This document shows, piece by piece, positions 11,601-21,328 of a stretch of DNA of 64,000 nt; position 1 is the first letter of the stretch, and each line of letters begins with the position of its first letter. The notes below the pieces were generated by a model. That model saw only the letters and a program-made list of their open reading frames with translations, made no database searches and had not been told where the DNA came from. Location of the stretch: positions 67,001 through 131,000 of the forward strand of contig NC_092705.1 of the NCBI RefSeq assembly GCF_964275005.1, given 5' to 3'. The position numbers and the translations under genes are program-made. The DNA is from Diadema setosum. Taxonomy: Eukaryota; Echinodermata; Echinoidea; Diadematoida; Diadematidae.

Positions 11601-14600
11601 GAAATGCTATGGTAGCAACAGGAAAGATAAATGCATTGTATCATCATAAGAGAAGACATATGATTCAACATGGCTTTAAAAGAAAAAAAAATACCATCAC
11701 ACTACATAAAAGCAGAGTATCACATATCCAATAATAAAAGTCGACAGGCCACACCTAGCTTTTACTAGGATCTCTGTTTCACCTTGTTTTTGGATATGGA
11801 CAAGTCCAAGATAACACGCACGTTACGTATGGGACATTCAGAGACTTTTATGACCTGAAAAATACCTTAAAGGGAACGCAAACCCAAAGAGCAATGTGGA
11901 TCGAGTAAAAGCATTAACATTAATAGAACACATCAGTGAAAGTTTGAGGAAAATTGGACAATCGATGCAAAAGTTATGAATTTTTAAAGTTTTGGTGTTG
12001 GAACCGCTGGATGAGGAGACTACTAGAGGTTATGACGTATGAGTGGACAACAATATAAAGAAAATATAAAAGGAATTCCACAAAAAGTCACTTTTATAGC
12101 AAAATGAAAGAGTACTTGACTAACCGCTTTCAGAAAGCAGGGGTAATAAGTGTTACCCCTAACATATGTCAGTATCAAGTTGATGGAATGTGTAATTTTC
12201 ATGAAAAATGAATTTCTATTGAATTCTCTTTATATTTTCTTCATGTTGTAGTCCTCTCATACGTCATACCCTCTAGTAGTCTCCTTACCCAGCAGTTCCA
12301 ACACCAAAACTTTAAAAATTCATAACTTTTGCATCGATTGCCCGATTTTCCTCAAACTTTCACTGATGTGTTCTACTAATGTTACTGCTTTCGCTCAATC
12401 CACATTGCTCTTTGGGTTTACGTTCCCTTTAATGGTCTTTGATCATATTGAACTTTATCATGGTGATTGATATCTAGGAGAAGTATAATCATGTAAAAGA
12501 TGGAGAAAAATGACCTTCACAATTATATTCTAAAGAAGAAAATATGTGGCGTTACGTATGGGACCAGAAAAATTTTGTTTTTTTGATCATTTGATCCCAT
12601 AGAGTGGTTTCTGAATATCTCACAAAACATCAACAGCTAAATCCTCACCTCAACCAGAACTGTACATGTACACCCCCTTTAACATGTTGGAAAAGAAAGC
12701 AATCTTCTAAATACTCCAAAAATTGCATTTATCCACAGTAGGATTATTCAAGTCTTAGAAACTGGTGCAATCAATCCCACTGATGTCACTCCAGTTAAAA
12801 TCATCTGCAATTACAACTTGACTATACATATACATGTACGCCTACAGGGCCGGCACAGTGTTTTCAAAAGTGTGGGGGGCCCACTTCCGTGAAAAAAAAA
12901 AAAGGTCCTTTCAGCTCCCCTCTCCCCGTCCACTTCGGGTTTCTTCAGCTGACAAGCAAACAAACAAACAAAAAAGGTCCTCAGCTCATTCTCTCCCCTC
13001 CCATTTCCGGGTGTATAAAAAAAAGGTCTTCAGAGAAAACACATACTTCAAGATCTCTATTTCCATTTGAGTGCCACTTACGTACTTCCGGGTTGAAAAA
13101 AGTGTGGGGGCCCAAAGTGATGACACCTTATGTATTCCTATGTATGGTGCACAAAAAGTGTGGGGGCCCAAGCCCCCACGGCCCCACGGCTGCGCCGGCC
13201 CTGGGCCTACATGTATCTGTACGTATGAACTGCATGCATCACAAATGAGCTGAAAGCAAGCAGTTACTCTCAGCTCAGATGAAGAATTAGGACTTCTCTG
13301 TAAAGCTGTAGACACAGCCATCAGGTTAGAACTAACGGTTTACCGAACTAACACCATTTGGGGAAGAATGTTCATTTAGCCACAGAGATTCACAAAAAGA
13401 AGTAGGCCTACAGGCTTGTATTACGATCTCTAGGTCTAGACTAGATCGTCTATTCAAAACCGGGTGAAGTTCTGGATCAACTGATCAATACTATTTTCGC
13501 CATAAACTATCACTGTTGGAAGATCTTTGTTCCAAGAAAAAGTGTAACCCTGAATATTAAGCTCTTGGAAGAAAATGTCAACAAGCTGATTTTTTGGAAG
13601 AACATACACCTGTAGCCGGTAGGGCTTGTGCCGAAAGGGTGGGTTGGGTGGTGGCGCGTCGCGTTAATGAGAACACCACCCTTCTTCCAAGCCCCCCCCC
13701 CCCCCGGTTTTGCCGAAAGGGTGCGTTGGGAGCGTTGGGTCGCGTCGCGTTGACTGGAACCCCACCCTTCGTCCAAAGCCCCCCCCCCCCCCCCCCGGTA
13801 CATGTAGAAATGCACACCTACAATTTCCTTCCTAATTTGTCAATGAAAACTTCTTGTGGCTATCAGAAATGTCAAGATGGACCATATCTGATGGTTTCAT
13901 GAAATTTCATAGTCAATTACAGAAGAAAAGTAGCTGATTTTGACTCAAAAGTACGCCGATCGACGGCTGTGTCAGCGTAGCATGATGGATGATCGATTAT
14001 GTGGAAGAGCGATATAACGACGATAATCGATCGTTGTAGTCTGTGATACAGCCGCTTGATTGGTGTTTCACCACAATAATTACGTGGGCTCGACAGTACA
14101 GTAAAATGTGGAAGAAAGTGATTTTGATGCGTCTGTTTTTTATCGTAATTTTCTCCTGTGTGTGACTGTATATCTGTCAATGTTTTTGCTGACTAAATGA
14201 TGGACGGATAATAGCCTAACCTTTTTCTTCCACTTCTCCTTAATCCCTTCAACACTATTCAAATGAGATTATTATTATCAACTTTTGTCATGACCCCTAA
14301 AATCGATACTTGCCACAATTTTTAAAGAAAGGATCAATGTCTTTAATCCTGGTATGAATAATCATGATCAATAAATTGAATAGTGATAATCATGATAGTG
14401 GCAATGAAAACAAAGAACTACCACAATAGCTCACTTGAGCCTCCGACTCAAGTGAGCTAACAATAAGGAAAAAATACGAAAAAGAGAAGAGAAGAAAAGA
14501 AGAGAAGAGAAGAGCTGCGCGATTCACTTTAAATCGCTACCATAACACCTCAAGTGTCACCAAAATGCTACAAGAACTTGATTGGACCACTCTGGAACAG

Positions 14601-16018
14601 CGCAGAGAAAATGACAGGTTAATTATGATGTACAAAATACACAATAATCTTACTCCTCTTTCAGCACAGGACTATATTATCAAACAGGCTACTCAGTTAA
14701 CGAGAGCCTCGCAACCACACTCCTATCAGGTACCATATTCGAGAACTGAATCGCATCGCCATTCGTTCTTCCCAAGAACTGTAAGGAACTGGAATTCCCT
14801 GTCGTCAGACATTGTTTCTGCGCCATCTGTGGGATCATTTCGAAACCGTCTAACAGTTGATCACGGTGGCTAGTTGTTTTCGTCAAATGTTCTATGTGCT
14901 TGTAAATATCTGTAAATAAATTGTATTATAATGTAAATAGCACCAGTCTGCAAGAATCTTCAGGCTATTGAAGGAGGCAGACTTAACCAGAAGAAGAAGA
15001 AGAAAAGAAAGTAGGGGCTACATGCATTGCACGAGTTCGATATGGTTAGTAAGCGGCTAATTAGAGACTACCAGAATCGATTGTAATCGTTGACATCGTT
15101 CTCTGCGAAATCGGTGCACTACTTTACGTCGGGGACATATGTTCGCGACCGACGTACTTTTCAACTCCGATTTCTCTTTTTTCTTACCTTTTCAGCTTCC
15201 TAATTCCATGAAAACTCTCTGATATGGTTCAATTTAGCATCTCCAATAGCTGCACAAAATGTGATTTACAAACGGCGAAGCGAACGGTAGGTGTGCATTT
15301 CTACATGATTACCCCCCCCCCCGGTTTTGCCGAAAGGGTGCATCGGTACTTTTTCTCATGTAATATTAAAAGACGAGTTTTGAACGTTCATATCTAACCT
15401 TCAAACAACCATTTCAAAGAGGCTATCGTCCGGATCGGTTTCTAAGCGCACAGGGAAGAGACGAAAGTTGGTCTAATTCCATTTGTATTAAGCGCATTAC
15501 AATGTAATGTATTATTATTATTGGACGTAAGAAAACACTTCTACAGCCAACGAGTGGTAGACAGCTGGAATAAACTCCCAGAAGATGTCATCCAGTCACA
15601 GACACTCCTCACCTTCAAAATGATATTGTCTAAATTGGGTTATTAATGGGCTAAAAAGCTCCCTAAACCCTGCCACACTTGCAATCTCTACGTGAAGATG
15701 GAGGTGTGGCACTTCAAGGTAAATTCAAGGTAAATACGCTATGCGTATAGCGCTGGTCGCAGTAAATGTGCACCATCTCTACTGCGTTCAGAATCATTTA
15801 TAGTTCATACTATTGTAATTGATAGACCACTGCGCTGTACACTGTAGTTACCGCACTACTTACCAATACATTACACTTATCGTTGGCGCTGCAAATTGTG
15901 ACAATTTTGACTTCATCTTGGGTTCGACTGACGCTTCTGAATATGAAATTTCTCGGAAGGACATGTACGCAAGGAAAAGCACAATAGCCGTGTACGAAAT
16001 ATATGTGAGGTTCGCCAT
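5582..16018 (-). CDS. SELENOT: Selenoprotein T (four coding exons, TGA = Sec)
   Basis: Coding join on minus: 16018-15864, 11606-11369, 10878-10791, 5685-5582, giving 194 residues (human SELENOT 195). SELENOT is a thioredoxin-fold selenoprotein of the ER membrane with thioredoxin-reductase-like activity. Seen here: an N-terminal signal or anchor (about residues 1-20); the redox motif C52-I-S-U55, where U is an in-frame TGA at 11599-11597 and C52 is split by intron 1; then GYRQVFEEY, the conserved block after Sec. Hydrophobic segments lie at about 91-110 and 132-145. GAFEI and WSKLESG blocks near the C-terminus match the family. All introns are GT-AG and keep frame. Start choice: the ATG at 16018 sits in a good context (GCCATCATGG) and directly precedes the signal. 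A standard translation would wrongly stop at residue 54. The SECIS element was not located. Confidence 0.95.
5837..6860. mobile_element. Broken second copy of the TTAA foldback element
   Basis: Left-arm sequence (about 5837-5945) and right-arm sequence (about 6610-6860) match the intact element at 11871-12428, for example GGAATTCCACAAAAA and CAAACTTTCACTGATGTG. The intervening part is replaced by unrelated DNA that includes another foldback at 6057-6318, so this copy was interrupted by later insertion. The terminal TTAA ends are not clearly preserved. Confidence 0.6.
6057..6318. mobile_element. Foldback MITE with CpG-rich core
   Basis: Inverted arms of about 50 bp lie at 6057-6106 and 6270-6318. 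They share ATTCATTGTTGTATTAC on the outside and CTGTAAAAGTGGA inside. The core is unusually rich in CGCG and TTCGCGC words compared with its AT-rich surroundings. There is no ORF. It is nested inside an older TTAA-type repeat. Confidence 0.65.
7698..8075. mobile_element. Tigger/pogo-like MITE, diverged
   Basis: The left end resembles the CAGTGCACTCCGCTATAACG end seen at 60434. The right end reads CACTGTA on plus, preceded by a TTTGTTAAAACAAG stretch. GTTATAACGAAAT words occur near the left end. Ends of this type, with TA flanks, are characteristic of pogo/Tigger elements. Internal sequence includes a repeated CTAGCCAGRCGGACTA word. The ends are diverged, so the boundaries are approximate. Confidence 0.45.
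8255..9206. mobile_element. Tigger/pogo-like non-autonomous element
   Basis: A 952-bp element with TA on both sides (8253-8254 and 9207-9208). The left end reads CAGTGGAAACTCGATGTAAC and the right end on minus reads CAGGGGAAACTTGATATAAA, forming terminal inverted repeats. Several internal CTCGTTATA words repeat near both ends, as subterminal repeats often do in this superfamily. No transposase frame remains. Confidence 0.7.
9852..10545. mobile_element. Inverted-repeat element with internal CCCTAA repeats
   Basis: The left arm at 9852-9889 and right arm at 10511-10545 are inverted copies built from two GTTTGC/GCAAAC words joined by a G-rich spacer. Inside lies a short CCCTAA run at about 10114-10134. 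There is no coding potential. The superfamily cannot be assigned from the ends. Confidence 0.55.
10114..10134. repeat. Short interstitial telomere-like repeat (CCCTAA)n
   Basis: Three to four tandem CCCTAA units on plus. This is the vertebrate/echinoderm-type telomere motif, found here inside an intronic repeat element rather than at a chromosome end. Confidence 0.7.
10791..10878 (-). CDS. SELENOT: SELENOT exon 3
   Basis: This exon encodes residues 132-160 plus one base. IYACMMLFFISNAIEGQLLS followed by TGAFEI matches the family's hydrophobic segment and the conserved GAFEI motif. The acceptor is CACAG and the donor is GTGAGT. Confidence 0.93.
11369..11606 (-). CDS. SELENOT: SELENOT exon 2 with selenocysteine codon
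   Basis: This exon encodes residues 53-131. After an acceptor ending CATAG, the single C completes Cys52. Then come Ile, Ser, TGA (Sec55, 11599-11597) and the conserved GYRQVFEEY block. The IEGENFP block and a hydrophobic helix follow. The donor is GTGAGT directly after LQNK. The frame is open for 77 codons after the TGA, which argues against a chance stop or pseudogene. Confidence 0.95.
11871..12428. mobile_element. Intact foldback element with long inverted arms and TTAA flanks
   Basis: A 558-bp element bounded by TTAA at 11867-11870 and 12429-12432. Its two arms (about 11871-12110 and 12210-12428) are inverted copies of each other over more than 200 bp with scattered mismatches. The ends read AGGGAACG and CGTTCCCT. 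It is non-coding. A broken copy sits at 5837-6860. TTAA duplication points to piggyBac- or Kolobok-type mobilisation, which is an inference. Confidence 0.8.
12845..13203. mobile_element. hAT-like MITE, CAGGGCCGGC ends, copy 1
   Basis: A 359-bp element with 14-bp inverted ends: CAGGGCCGGCACAG on the left and CTGCGCCGGCCCTG on the right. The interior carries GTGTGGGGGCCCA words near both ends. GCCTA occurs immediately left and one base off the right end, a weak 5-bp duplication. CAGGG ends are common in hAT elements. A second copy lies at 63107-63411. Confidence 0.75.
13605..13800. repeat. GC-rich tandem duplication with poly-C tracts
   Basis: Two units of about 105 bp, each with GCCGAAAGGGTG, GCGTCGCGTT and an ACCCTTC-CC(A)AAGC segment leading into a long C tract. 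The block of C tract plus GGTTTTGCCGAAAGGGTGC recurs at about 15310-15340. The 19-bp word CATGTAGAAATGCACACCT at 13801-13819 occurs inverted at 15290-15308. Open frames here are artefacts of the repeats. Confidence 0.7.
14512..15005 (+). mobile_element. CR1/Jockey-type LINE 3' end with (GAA)n tail
   Basis: From about 14512 an open frame reads AARFTLNRYHNTSSVTKMLQ and, after the ATG at 14565, runs on to a stop at about 14871. Motifs include RRENDRLIMMYKIHNN, SFFPRTVRNWNSL and the final GSFRNRL, the C-terminal signature of chordate/echinoderm CR1-Jockey-group reverse transcriptases. A short 3' UTR ends in a GAAGAAGAAGAA tail near 15000. The copy is severely 5'-truncated. Confidence 0.8.
15510..15660 (+). 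mobile_element. Second LINE 3' end fragment
   Basis: The frame reads RKKHFYSQRVVDSWNKLPED followed by VIQSQTLLTFK, typical of the end of CR1-type LINE ORFs (F-x-R-V-x-x-W-N-x-L-P). Only the last 40-50 codons remain. It starts next to an ATT microsatellite and is a separate insertion from the one at 14512. Confidence 0.6.
15864..16018 (-). CDS. SELENOT: SELENOT exon 1 (signal peptide)
   Basis: This exon encodes residues 1-51 plus two bases of Cys52. It begins MANLTYISYTAIVLFLAYMS, a hydrophobic N-terminal signal or anchor, and ends TISVMY before a GTAAGT donor at 15863. An in-frame extension upstream to 16126 exists, but it is hydrophilic and unlike the family, so the internal ATG was chosen. 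Confidence 0.92.
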
Positions 16019-16330
16019 GATGGCGACTTTTTTGTGCGTGAACGTACACCAACACTCGGGGCTTTTCCTCCAAGCGCTCCCTCTCGATCTCCAACCAACA
16101 GTCTTCTGTGTTGTTTCGTTTCCCAATTGCCGGTATGTGTGTTTGTGCTATGTGTATGTAGTGTACATATAGAACCTCTTTGGCTTTTCGTGAGTTCAGT
16201 CTGTTTCGTGAACGTATGACGCAATGATGCACTGGGCACAGATCACATGACACACGCAGCTGCAGCACTGCATGAATGTAGTACAGTGTACGAATACACG
16301 CTATGTATTGTACACGTGTCTATTACGGTA
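16019..16330 (-). promoter_or_regulatory. SELENOT 5' UTR and promoter region
   Basis: Sequence upstream of the SELENOT start on minus. No clear TATA box is visible at a fixed distance, and the start context GCGCCATCATGGCG overlaps a GCCAT motif often seen in TATA-less housekeeping promoters. The assignment is positional; the transcription start is not determined. Confidence 0.4.
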
Positions 16331-16550
16331 GCCTCTTGAGGGCAGCACATATAGTGGGAGGAGGAACATCTGCGATGTAGACGAAAATTGAATCAAATTT
16401 TAGGGTTTGGCAAACACACAATGTGTCTTCATGAGAGTTATATCTAAAATATTAAAAAAAAACGTGATGTCACTTTGGTTACTAGTACACACACGCTAGG
16501 CCTATACACTTACTATATTATATATTATATAAAAAATATATTTATATATG

Positions 16551-16606
<56 letters not shown>

Positions 16607-17820
16607 TAAAGAAATAAATCTGTGAAAATATAATTGGTATCTTTTTCATCTTGGCCATGCTTGATGTTTCAAACCTACGTGAATGAATGTCCTACTAAGA
16701 ACAGTCGTGTTCATGATTACTCCTCACTCGTTAGCAAAACTTATTCCATATACCTCGTACACGCACCACCGTTGCACAAAATACATTAAATTTATTCTGG
16801 TCCTAAGCTTTTGAGGGGGTCGTTTCAATGTAGTTTTAACCCACACTTTGGTGAAAAATGAGTTACATGTACATGCATTTACACCATCCTGAATCACTGC
16901 TCTATAATCCATAAAAACGTCATCTTGAAATTCAATCAATAAGTGGGCTTTTAATGCAGGCACCTTTTTGCCCACAAAAATAATCAGATCTTATATAGCC
17001 TATAGGCCCTAAACAGGAATATAGCGCTAAGCCACACTTTTCAAGATGGCGACCACGATGGTAGCAGACAGAAGGGTGTCTGAAAATGTGGACAGTGACC
17101 AAACTTTTTCATTTAAAAAATGAGTAATTGTGATTCATCATATTATATAAACCTGTACTCTTCTGGCAGTTATGAAAGTGGAGATGAGATAAACATAGAT
17201 GAAATTTGAAGCATTTAATGAGTAATTTTTGTTAATTTTTGTACTGTTTGGGTTAGCACTATTTCGCTATTGCGCTAATTCTACTAATCATGACATTTTT
17301 CGCCAGTTTTTTATTTTTGTTGATCTTAACGGGACTCTAAAATACCACAATCACTGCTTGGTTTTAGGAGTATAGCATTGTGCCTTGATAATGACCGATA
17401 AGAAAATTAATCAACGTTCATAGTTTGTCGTAGCACCTTAAAATTTCATGAGTGGGTTAGCACTTTACTTTACTCATGCTGCCATTTCGCTTCAAAAGGA
17501 AAGCTTCCTTAAAATTAATTTGTAGTTAAATAACTGATGAAACATATTGAAAATATAGATCTTCATTTGTTGTGTGTAATTCTATCATCGAAAGGGCTTA
17601 TTCTAATAAGTGTATTGTCTCTAAATGATTTTCCCAGATCCTAGTGTGATCTGAAAACGTTCATATGGATTTTTTTTTTAAGTACGGATAGCTGGATATT
17701 GGATATGTGCCTTATCTGTCAGTAATTCTTACAGGGTTAGATCACTAGTGTAACAAAATTTCGAAATTGCCATAGATTAACAGAAATTAGTGATTTTTTT
17801 GTCTGATAACCTTGACAAAG
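16331..17820. other. AT-rich intergenic sequence
   Basis: There is an (AT)n microsatellite at about 16545-16602, otherwise unique AT-rich DNA. One short plus-strand frame starts at a CAAGATGGCGAC motif at 17043 (see findings). No other coding evidence. Confidence 0.5.
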
Positions 17821-17825
17821 GCAAT

Positions 17826-17853
17826 GCTAGGGTTAGGGTTAGGGTTAGGGTTA
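17826..17853. repeat. Interstitial telomere-like repeat (TTAGGG)n
   Basis: About four tandem TTAGGG units directly abutting the 5' truncation point of a LINE fragment that begins within a few bases. Confidence 0.8.
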
Positions 17854-17854
17854 G

Positions 17855-18716
17855 TTCTACGGACTAAAGTATCTCTTTATGCAGACGACACTGCAATATT
17901 TCACCCAGGACGTGATGTTTACAAAGTACAGGAACAATTACAAGCAACAAGACTCTACTCCTCAGTAAATGTTTTTCAGATAATGGTATGATTGTTAATT
18001 TAGAAAAAAAAGAAAGTCATGTTATTCAGACCTCGCCGAGGAAAACAGAGACATTCTTTTCAAATTTGTATGAATGGCAGGCCTTTGGAAACTGTCACGA
18101 GTCTCAAACACCTTGGGGTAATCTTTGAACAAATTGGTGCTCTTGACTGGTCTCCCCACATAGATGAAGTAGTCATGAAAATTTCTCGTTCTATTGTGTG
18201 TATATGAAGAATCAAATCGTGTTTGACACGTAAAATCATGAATCAGCTATATTTTTCTTTCATACTTCCGCATATTGATTACTGTTGCGCTGTATATGGG
18301 GGTCACTAACAAAGACAAATTTAAACAGATTGCAACGCTGTCAAAATAAGTATGCTCGTGTAGTATTGAATGGAGGTTATTACATGTCAGCGCAAGCTCT
18401 TACTCATGCTCTCAAATGGCAGTCAATTGAACAAAGAATTCAATATCATTACTGTGTTCTGGTGTACAATATGCTACACAATTTAGCCCCACCGTACATA
18501 GTTAAACTTGTGACCAAACGCCCTACTACTTGTACCACTCGATATGCCCTTTCTTGCCAATTACATATACCCAAACCTGGAACTGAATATAAGAAATGCT
18601 CCTTCACTTATGCTGCAAGCAAATCATTTAATGAGTTACCCATTTTTATTCAAACAGCCTCCTCATTGCAAACATTTAAGAATCGTGTACGCCAACATCA
18701 ATCTCTCATTTGATAC
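17855..18716 (+). pseudogene. LINE reverse transcriptase fragment with YADD box
   Basis: The frame at 17860 reads TKVSLYADDTAIFHPGRDV, containing the catalytic YADD box of reverse transcriptase. After frameshifts and a TGA at about 18206, it continues as the thumb/connection region (HLGVIFEQ; later LQRCQNKYARVVL) and ends FNELPIFIQTASSLQTFKNR. This is the C-terminal third of a CR1/Jockey-group LINE. At least two frameshifts and one stop make it non-functional. Its 5' edge meets telomere-like repeats. Confidence 0.8.
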
Positions 18717-18879
18717 GAAGCCTTTGCAATAGCTATGAATTTATTCAGATATCTATTTTCTCCGCTCGTTTTATGTTCTTTCTTATGTGTTTTATGTTCT
18801 CACGAACCGATTGTTCTTTAGCTGTATCATATCTATGTTCGTTTTGTTCTTGTTTTTTTATTGTGTGCACATGTAATCA

Positions 18880-19036
18880 ACGGCGTAAATCCGTACTGAG
18901 GAGTGGGGGGGGGGGATGATCGGCGATAGTCACCATCACCACGATTTACACAAGCCCATAACTGGACCGGCGCAGCCTTGGGAGGGGTGGGGTGGAGAAG
19001 CTTGGTGCCCCCACCCCCCCCCCTCAACACGCACAC
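18880..19036. repeat. GC-rich repeat debris with G and C tracts
   Basis: Short GC-rich segment with words GGCGTAAATCC and CCGGCGCAGCC that recur near repeat ends elsewhere in the window (26775, 13190 and 63400), plus G and C homopolymers. It separates two LINEs. No element boundary can be fixed. Confidence 0.4.
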
Positions 19037-21270
19037 TTTTTTTTTTCAATGATATTTTATTGATTTCATTCAAATTAATCATAAATCAACCCATTCTGGG
19101 TGTAACATGAACATAAAAACGGTACAAATGCCATTCAAAAGACAAATCCATTACCAACTTATACCGCCCATCATCTCCCTTCAAACATAACAACTCGATT
19201 ATAAATCAATCCTACTGACCATTTCTTCACGAGAAAGTATTGACATGTACAAAAAGAAAATGTATATATATATATGTATCTTTGACTATGGTATACTTAT
19301 ACTGCCAATCATCTCTCTTCAACATAACAACTCGATTATAAATTGAGTATGTAAGGGTATATATATACAAGGGTATATACATAAAAAAGCAACAAAAATA
19401 CGTTATACAAAACTAGAATGAAATCATTTCATTGAAATCAAATCCCTATCCCCCACCAACCCCGATGCACTCAAACCTATCCCACACTCCCACCACAACC
19501 CCAAACACATACATCCACAACCACCACCAAACACCAACACACATACCCACCAACACCAAAAACGCACATACACACATACACCCCACACACAAAACACACC
19601 CGAAGCGATACCACCTTCCTTCCTAATGAAAACGACTTCCAAATGTTGATTGATACATACAACATACAAGCGTGTAATGGCCGTATGCAGAAAAGCATCG
19701 TCCGCCCGCACCCAAATACCGCTCCAAATACCCATTCAAATTCACCAAACAAAACTCATCAAACTCCTAGCTGCGGACTAAATCTTATAACTTTTACACC
19801 ACCAAAAACTTATCCCTCCCCGCGCGCAGCCAATGACACATTATATTGCCTTCACCACTGATAACTATACACTGTACTAATAAAAATAAAAGAAAACAAA
19901 ACAATATTTAAGCTCTCGTTTCAGAAACATTTTCCCATTTCAGCAAATGTAATCCCAACTTATTTCTTTTTATAGCAATTTCTTTTTCTTCATCCCGAAA
20001 ACTTATTATTCTTTAACAAATTTCCTCCAAAGTAGGAATTTTTCCCTCCGACCTAGATCTGAAAATGATATATTTCAAAATAAAAATTATTGTATTATAA
20101 AATTTTACTTTTGGATCCCTTCCCGTAACACCAAAATGAACGTCTCTCCACTCTACATTTCGAAGATCTGCCATCTCAAACCTATCTATCACTTCCTGCC
20201 ACAAATTCTTAACATACACACAATCCCAAAATAAATGTTTATATGTTTCTACCGATTGCTCACAAAAAGAACACCGGTTATTTGCAACGAAACCAAACTC
20301 AAAAAGATTTTCCTTTGTATAAACAACTCCATGTAATAATTTATACTGAAATTCCCTAAGTTTTGTTAGAAGTGTTGTCATTCTTGGTCTTAAAAATATA
20401 TGTGTAATTTCCTTTTTCGAAAACAAATAATCATTTTGGCCATCTTTCATTCGTAAAACATACAATTGCTGTAAATTTGTAACAAAGAGTTCATACACCT
20501 TTCTAAATGAAACATCTTTCAATAAAATTACATTCTCAAAAATTTTCAAAGAAATATTATATTCCTCTTTATCAACAGAATAAAAATCATATATATTTCC
20601 CTCAAATTTCTGGCTTCTTACAACAACCTCCCCTATTTCCCAAACTTTAACTATATTTTCACTATCTAATCCTAACCTGTGAAAATATACTGCTGATCTC
20701 ATACGATCTTTTTCCATAATTTGCTTCACTAAATAAATATTCTTCCTATATAAATTTTCACAAAAAATCATTTTCCCTTTACACAAATAATCCTTATTAT
20801 TAAAAAAAAATGGATTAATCTTGCCTTCTTGATAATTCCGGTTATTCTCCATTTCTTGCCATGCCCTCAAAATTTCTAAATAAAACAATGGTACATTAAA
20901 CTTTAGAAATCGTATATCATAATTGCACAAAAATATGAATCTTCCTCCCGCAGTCCTAAAAATATAATCAAAGAAAAGTTTCCATCCCATGAGCTTCTCA
21001 CCATATAACAATCGCTTCAACCACATAATTCGTTGACTCTTAACAAACAATTCAAAATTTGTCATTCTAAGACCGCCCTCACTATAATCCTGATAACAAA
21101 TAACCCTTTTAATTCGATCTTTACCATTCCACCTAAATTCAAAACAAATTTTATTGATATCTGCCACTACCCACTTTGGAACCTCTATTGATGAAGATAC
21201 ATAATATAATTTAGACAGAGCATATGTTTTGAGCAAAAATATTTTTCCCATTACAGTCAAATCTCTTTGA
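19037..21270 (-). mobile_element. L1/Tx1-like LINE, 5'-truncated, long open frame
   Basis: A minus-strand LINE with a T tract at 19037-19046 (its poly(A) tail) preceded on minus by AATAAA. The 3' UTR is about 950 bp and includes two similar ~165-bp segments around 19150-19350 (each with ACATAACAACTCGATTATAA). Coding runs from about 21270 to the TAA near 20013. The 5' junction lies in a (CA)n tract, so the copy is truncated upstream of the RT catalytic core. Same family as the LINE at 1-1384. Confidence 0.85.
20013..21270 (-). CDS. LINE ORF2 C-terminal region, about 420 uninterrupted codons
   Basis: The recognisable protein begins QRDLTVMGKIFLLKTYALSK, followed by EGGLRMTNFELFVKSQRIMW, the segment after the RT core in L1/Tx1-like ORF2 proteins. 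Near the C-terminus a CCHC cluster (CSFCEQSVETYKHLFWDC) matches the zinc-binding domain of reverse transcriptases. The final residues are KIPTLEEIC. There is no internal stop, so the insertion is probably young. The YADD core and endonuclease are absent, so it cannot retrotranspose itself. Codons upstream of 21270 come from the CA repeat and are not part of the protein. Confidence 0.75.
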
Positions 21271-21285
21271 CACACACACACACGC

Positions 21286-21326
<41 letters not shown>
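21268..21326. repeat. (CA)n microsatellite
   Basis: CA dinucleotide run with a few CGCA/TACA interruptions, at the 5' junction of the minus-strand LINE. Confidence 0.9.

Positions 21327-21328
<2 letters not shown>

Larger units (their letters stand above)
11607..15863 (-). other. SELENOT intron 1, repeat-rich
   Basis: A 4.3-kb GT-AG intron that splits the Cys codon of the redox motif. It contains the intact TTAA foldback (11871-12428), a GC-rich hAT-like MITE (12845-13203), a ~105-bp GC-rich tandem duplication (about 13605-13800), the hairpin-ended repeat near 14430-14465, and two CR1/Jockey-type LINE 3' ends (14512-15005 and about 15510-15660). No other exon is seen. Confidence 0.7.

Noticed and set aside
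13510..13902. Gly- or Pro-rich frames on both strands
   Set aside because: Produced by poly-C/poly-G tracts in the GC-rich tandem duplication.
15810..16268. 152-codon minus frame overlapping SELENOT exon 1
   Set aside because: It is a different frame from the SELENOT start and shows no conserved features; a shadow of the real exon and its upstream sequence.
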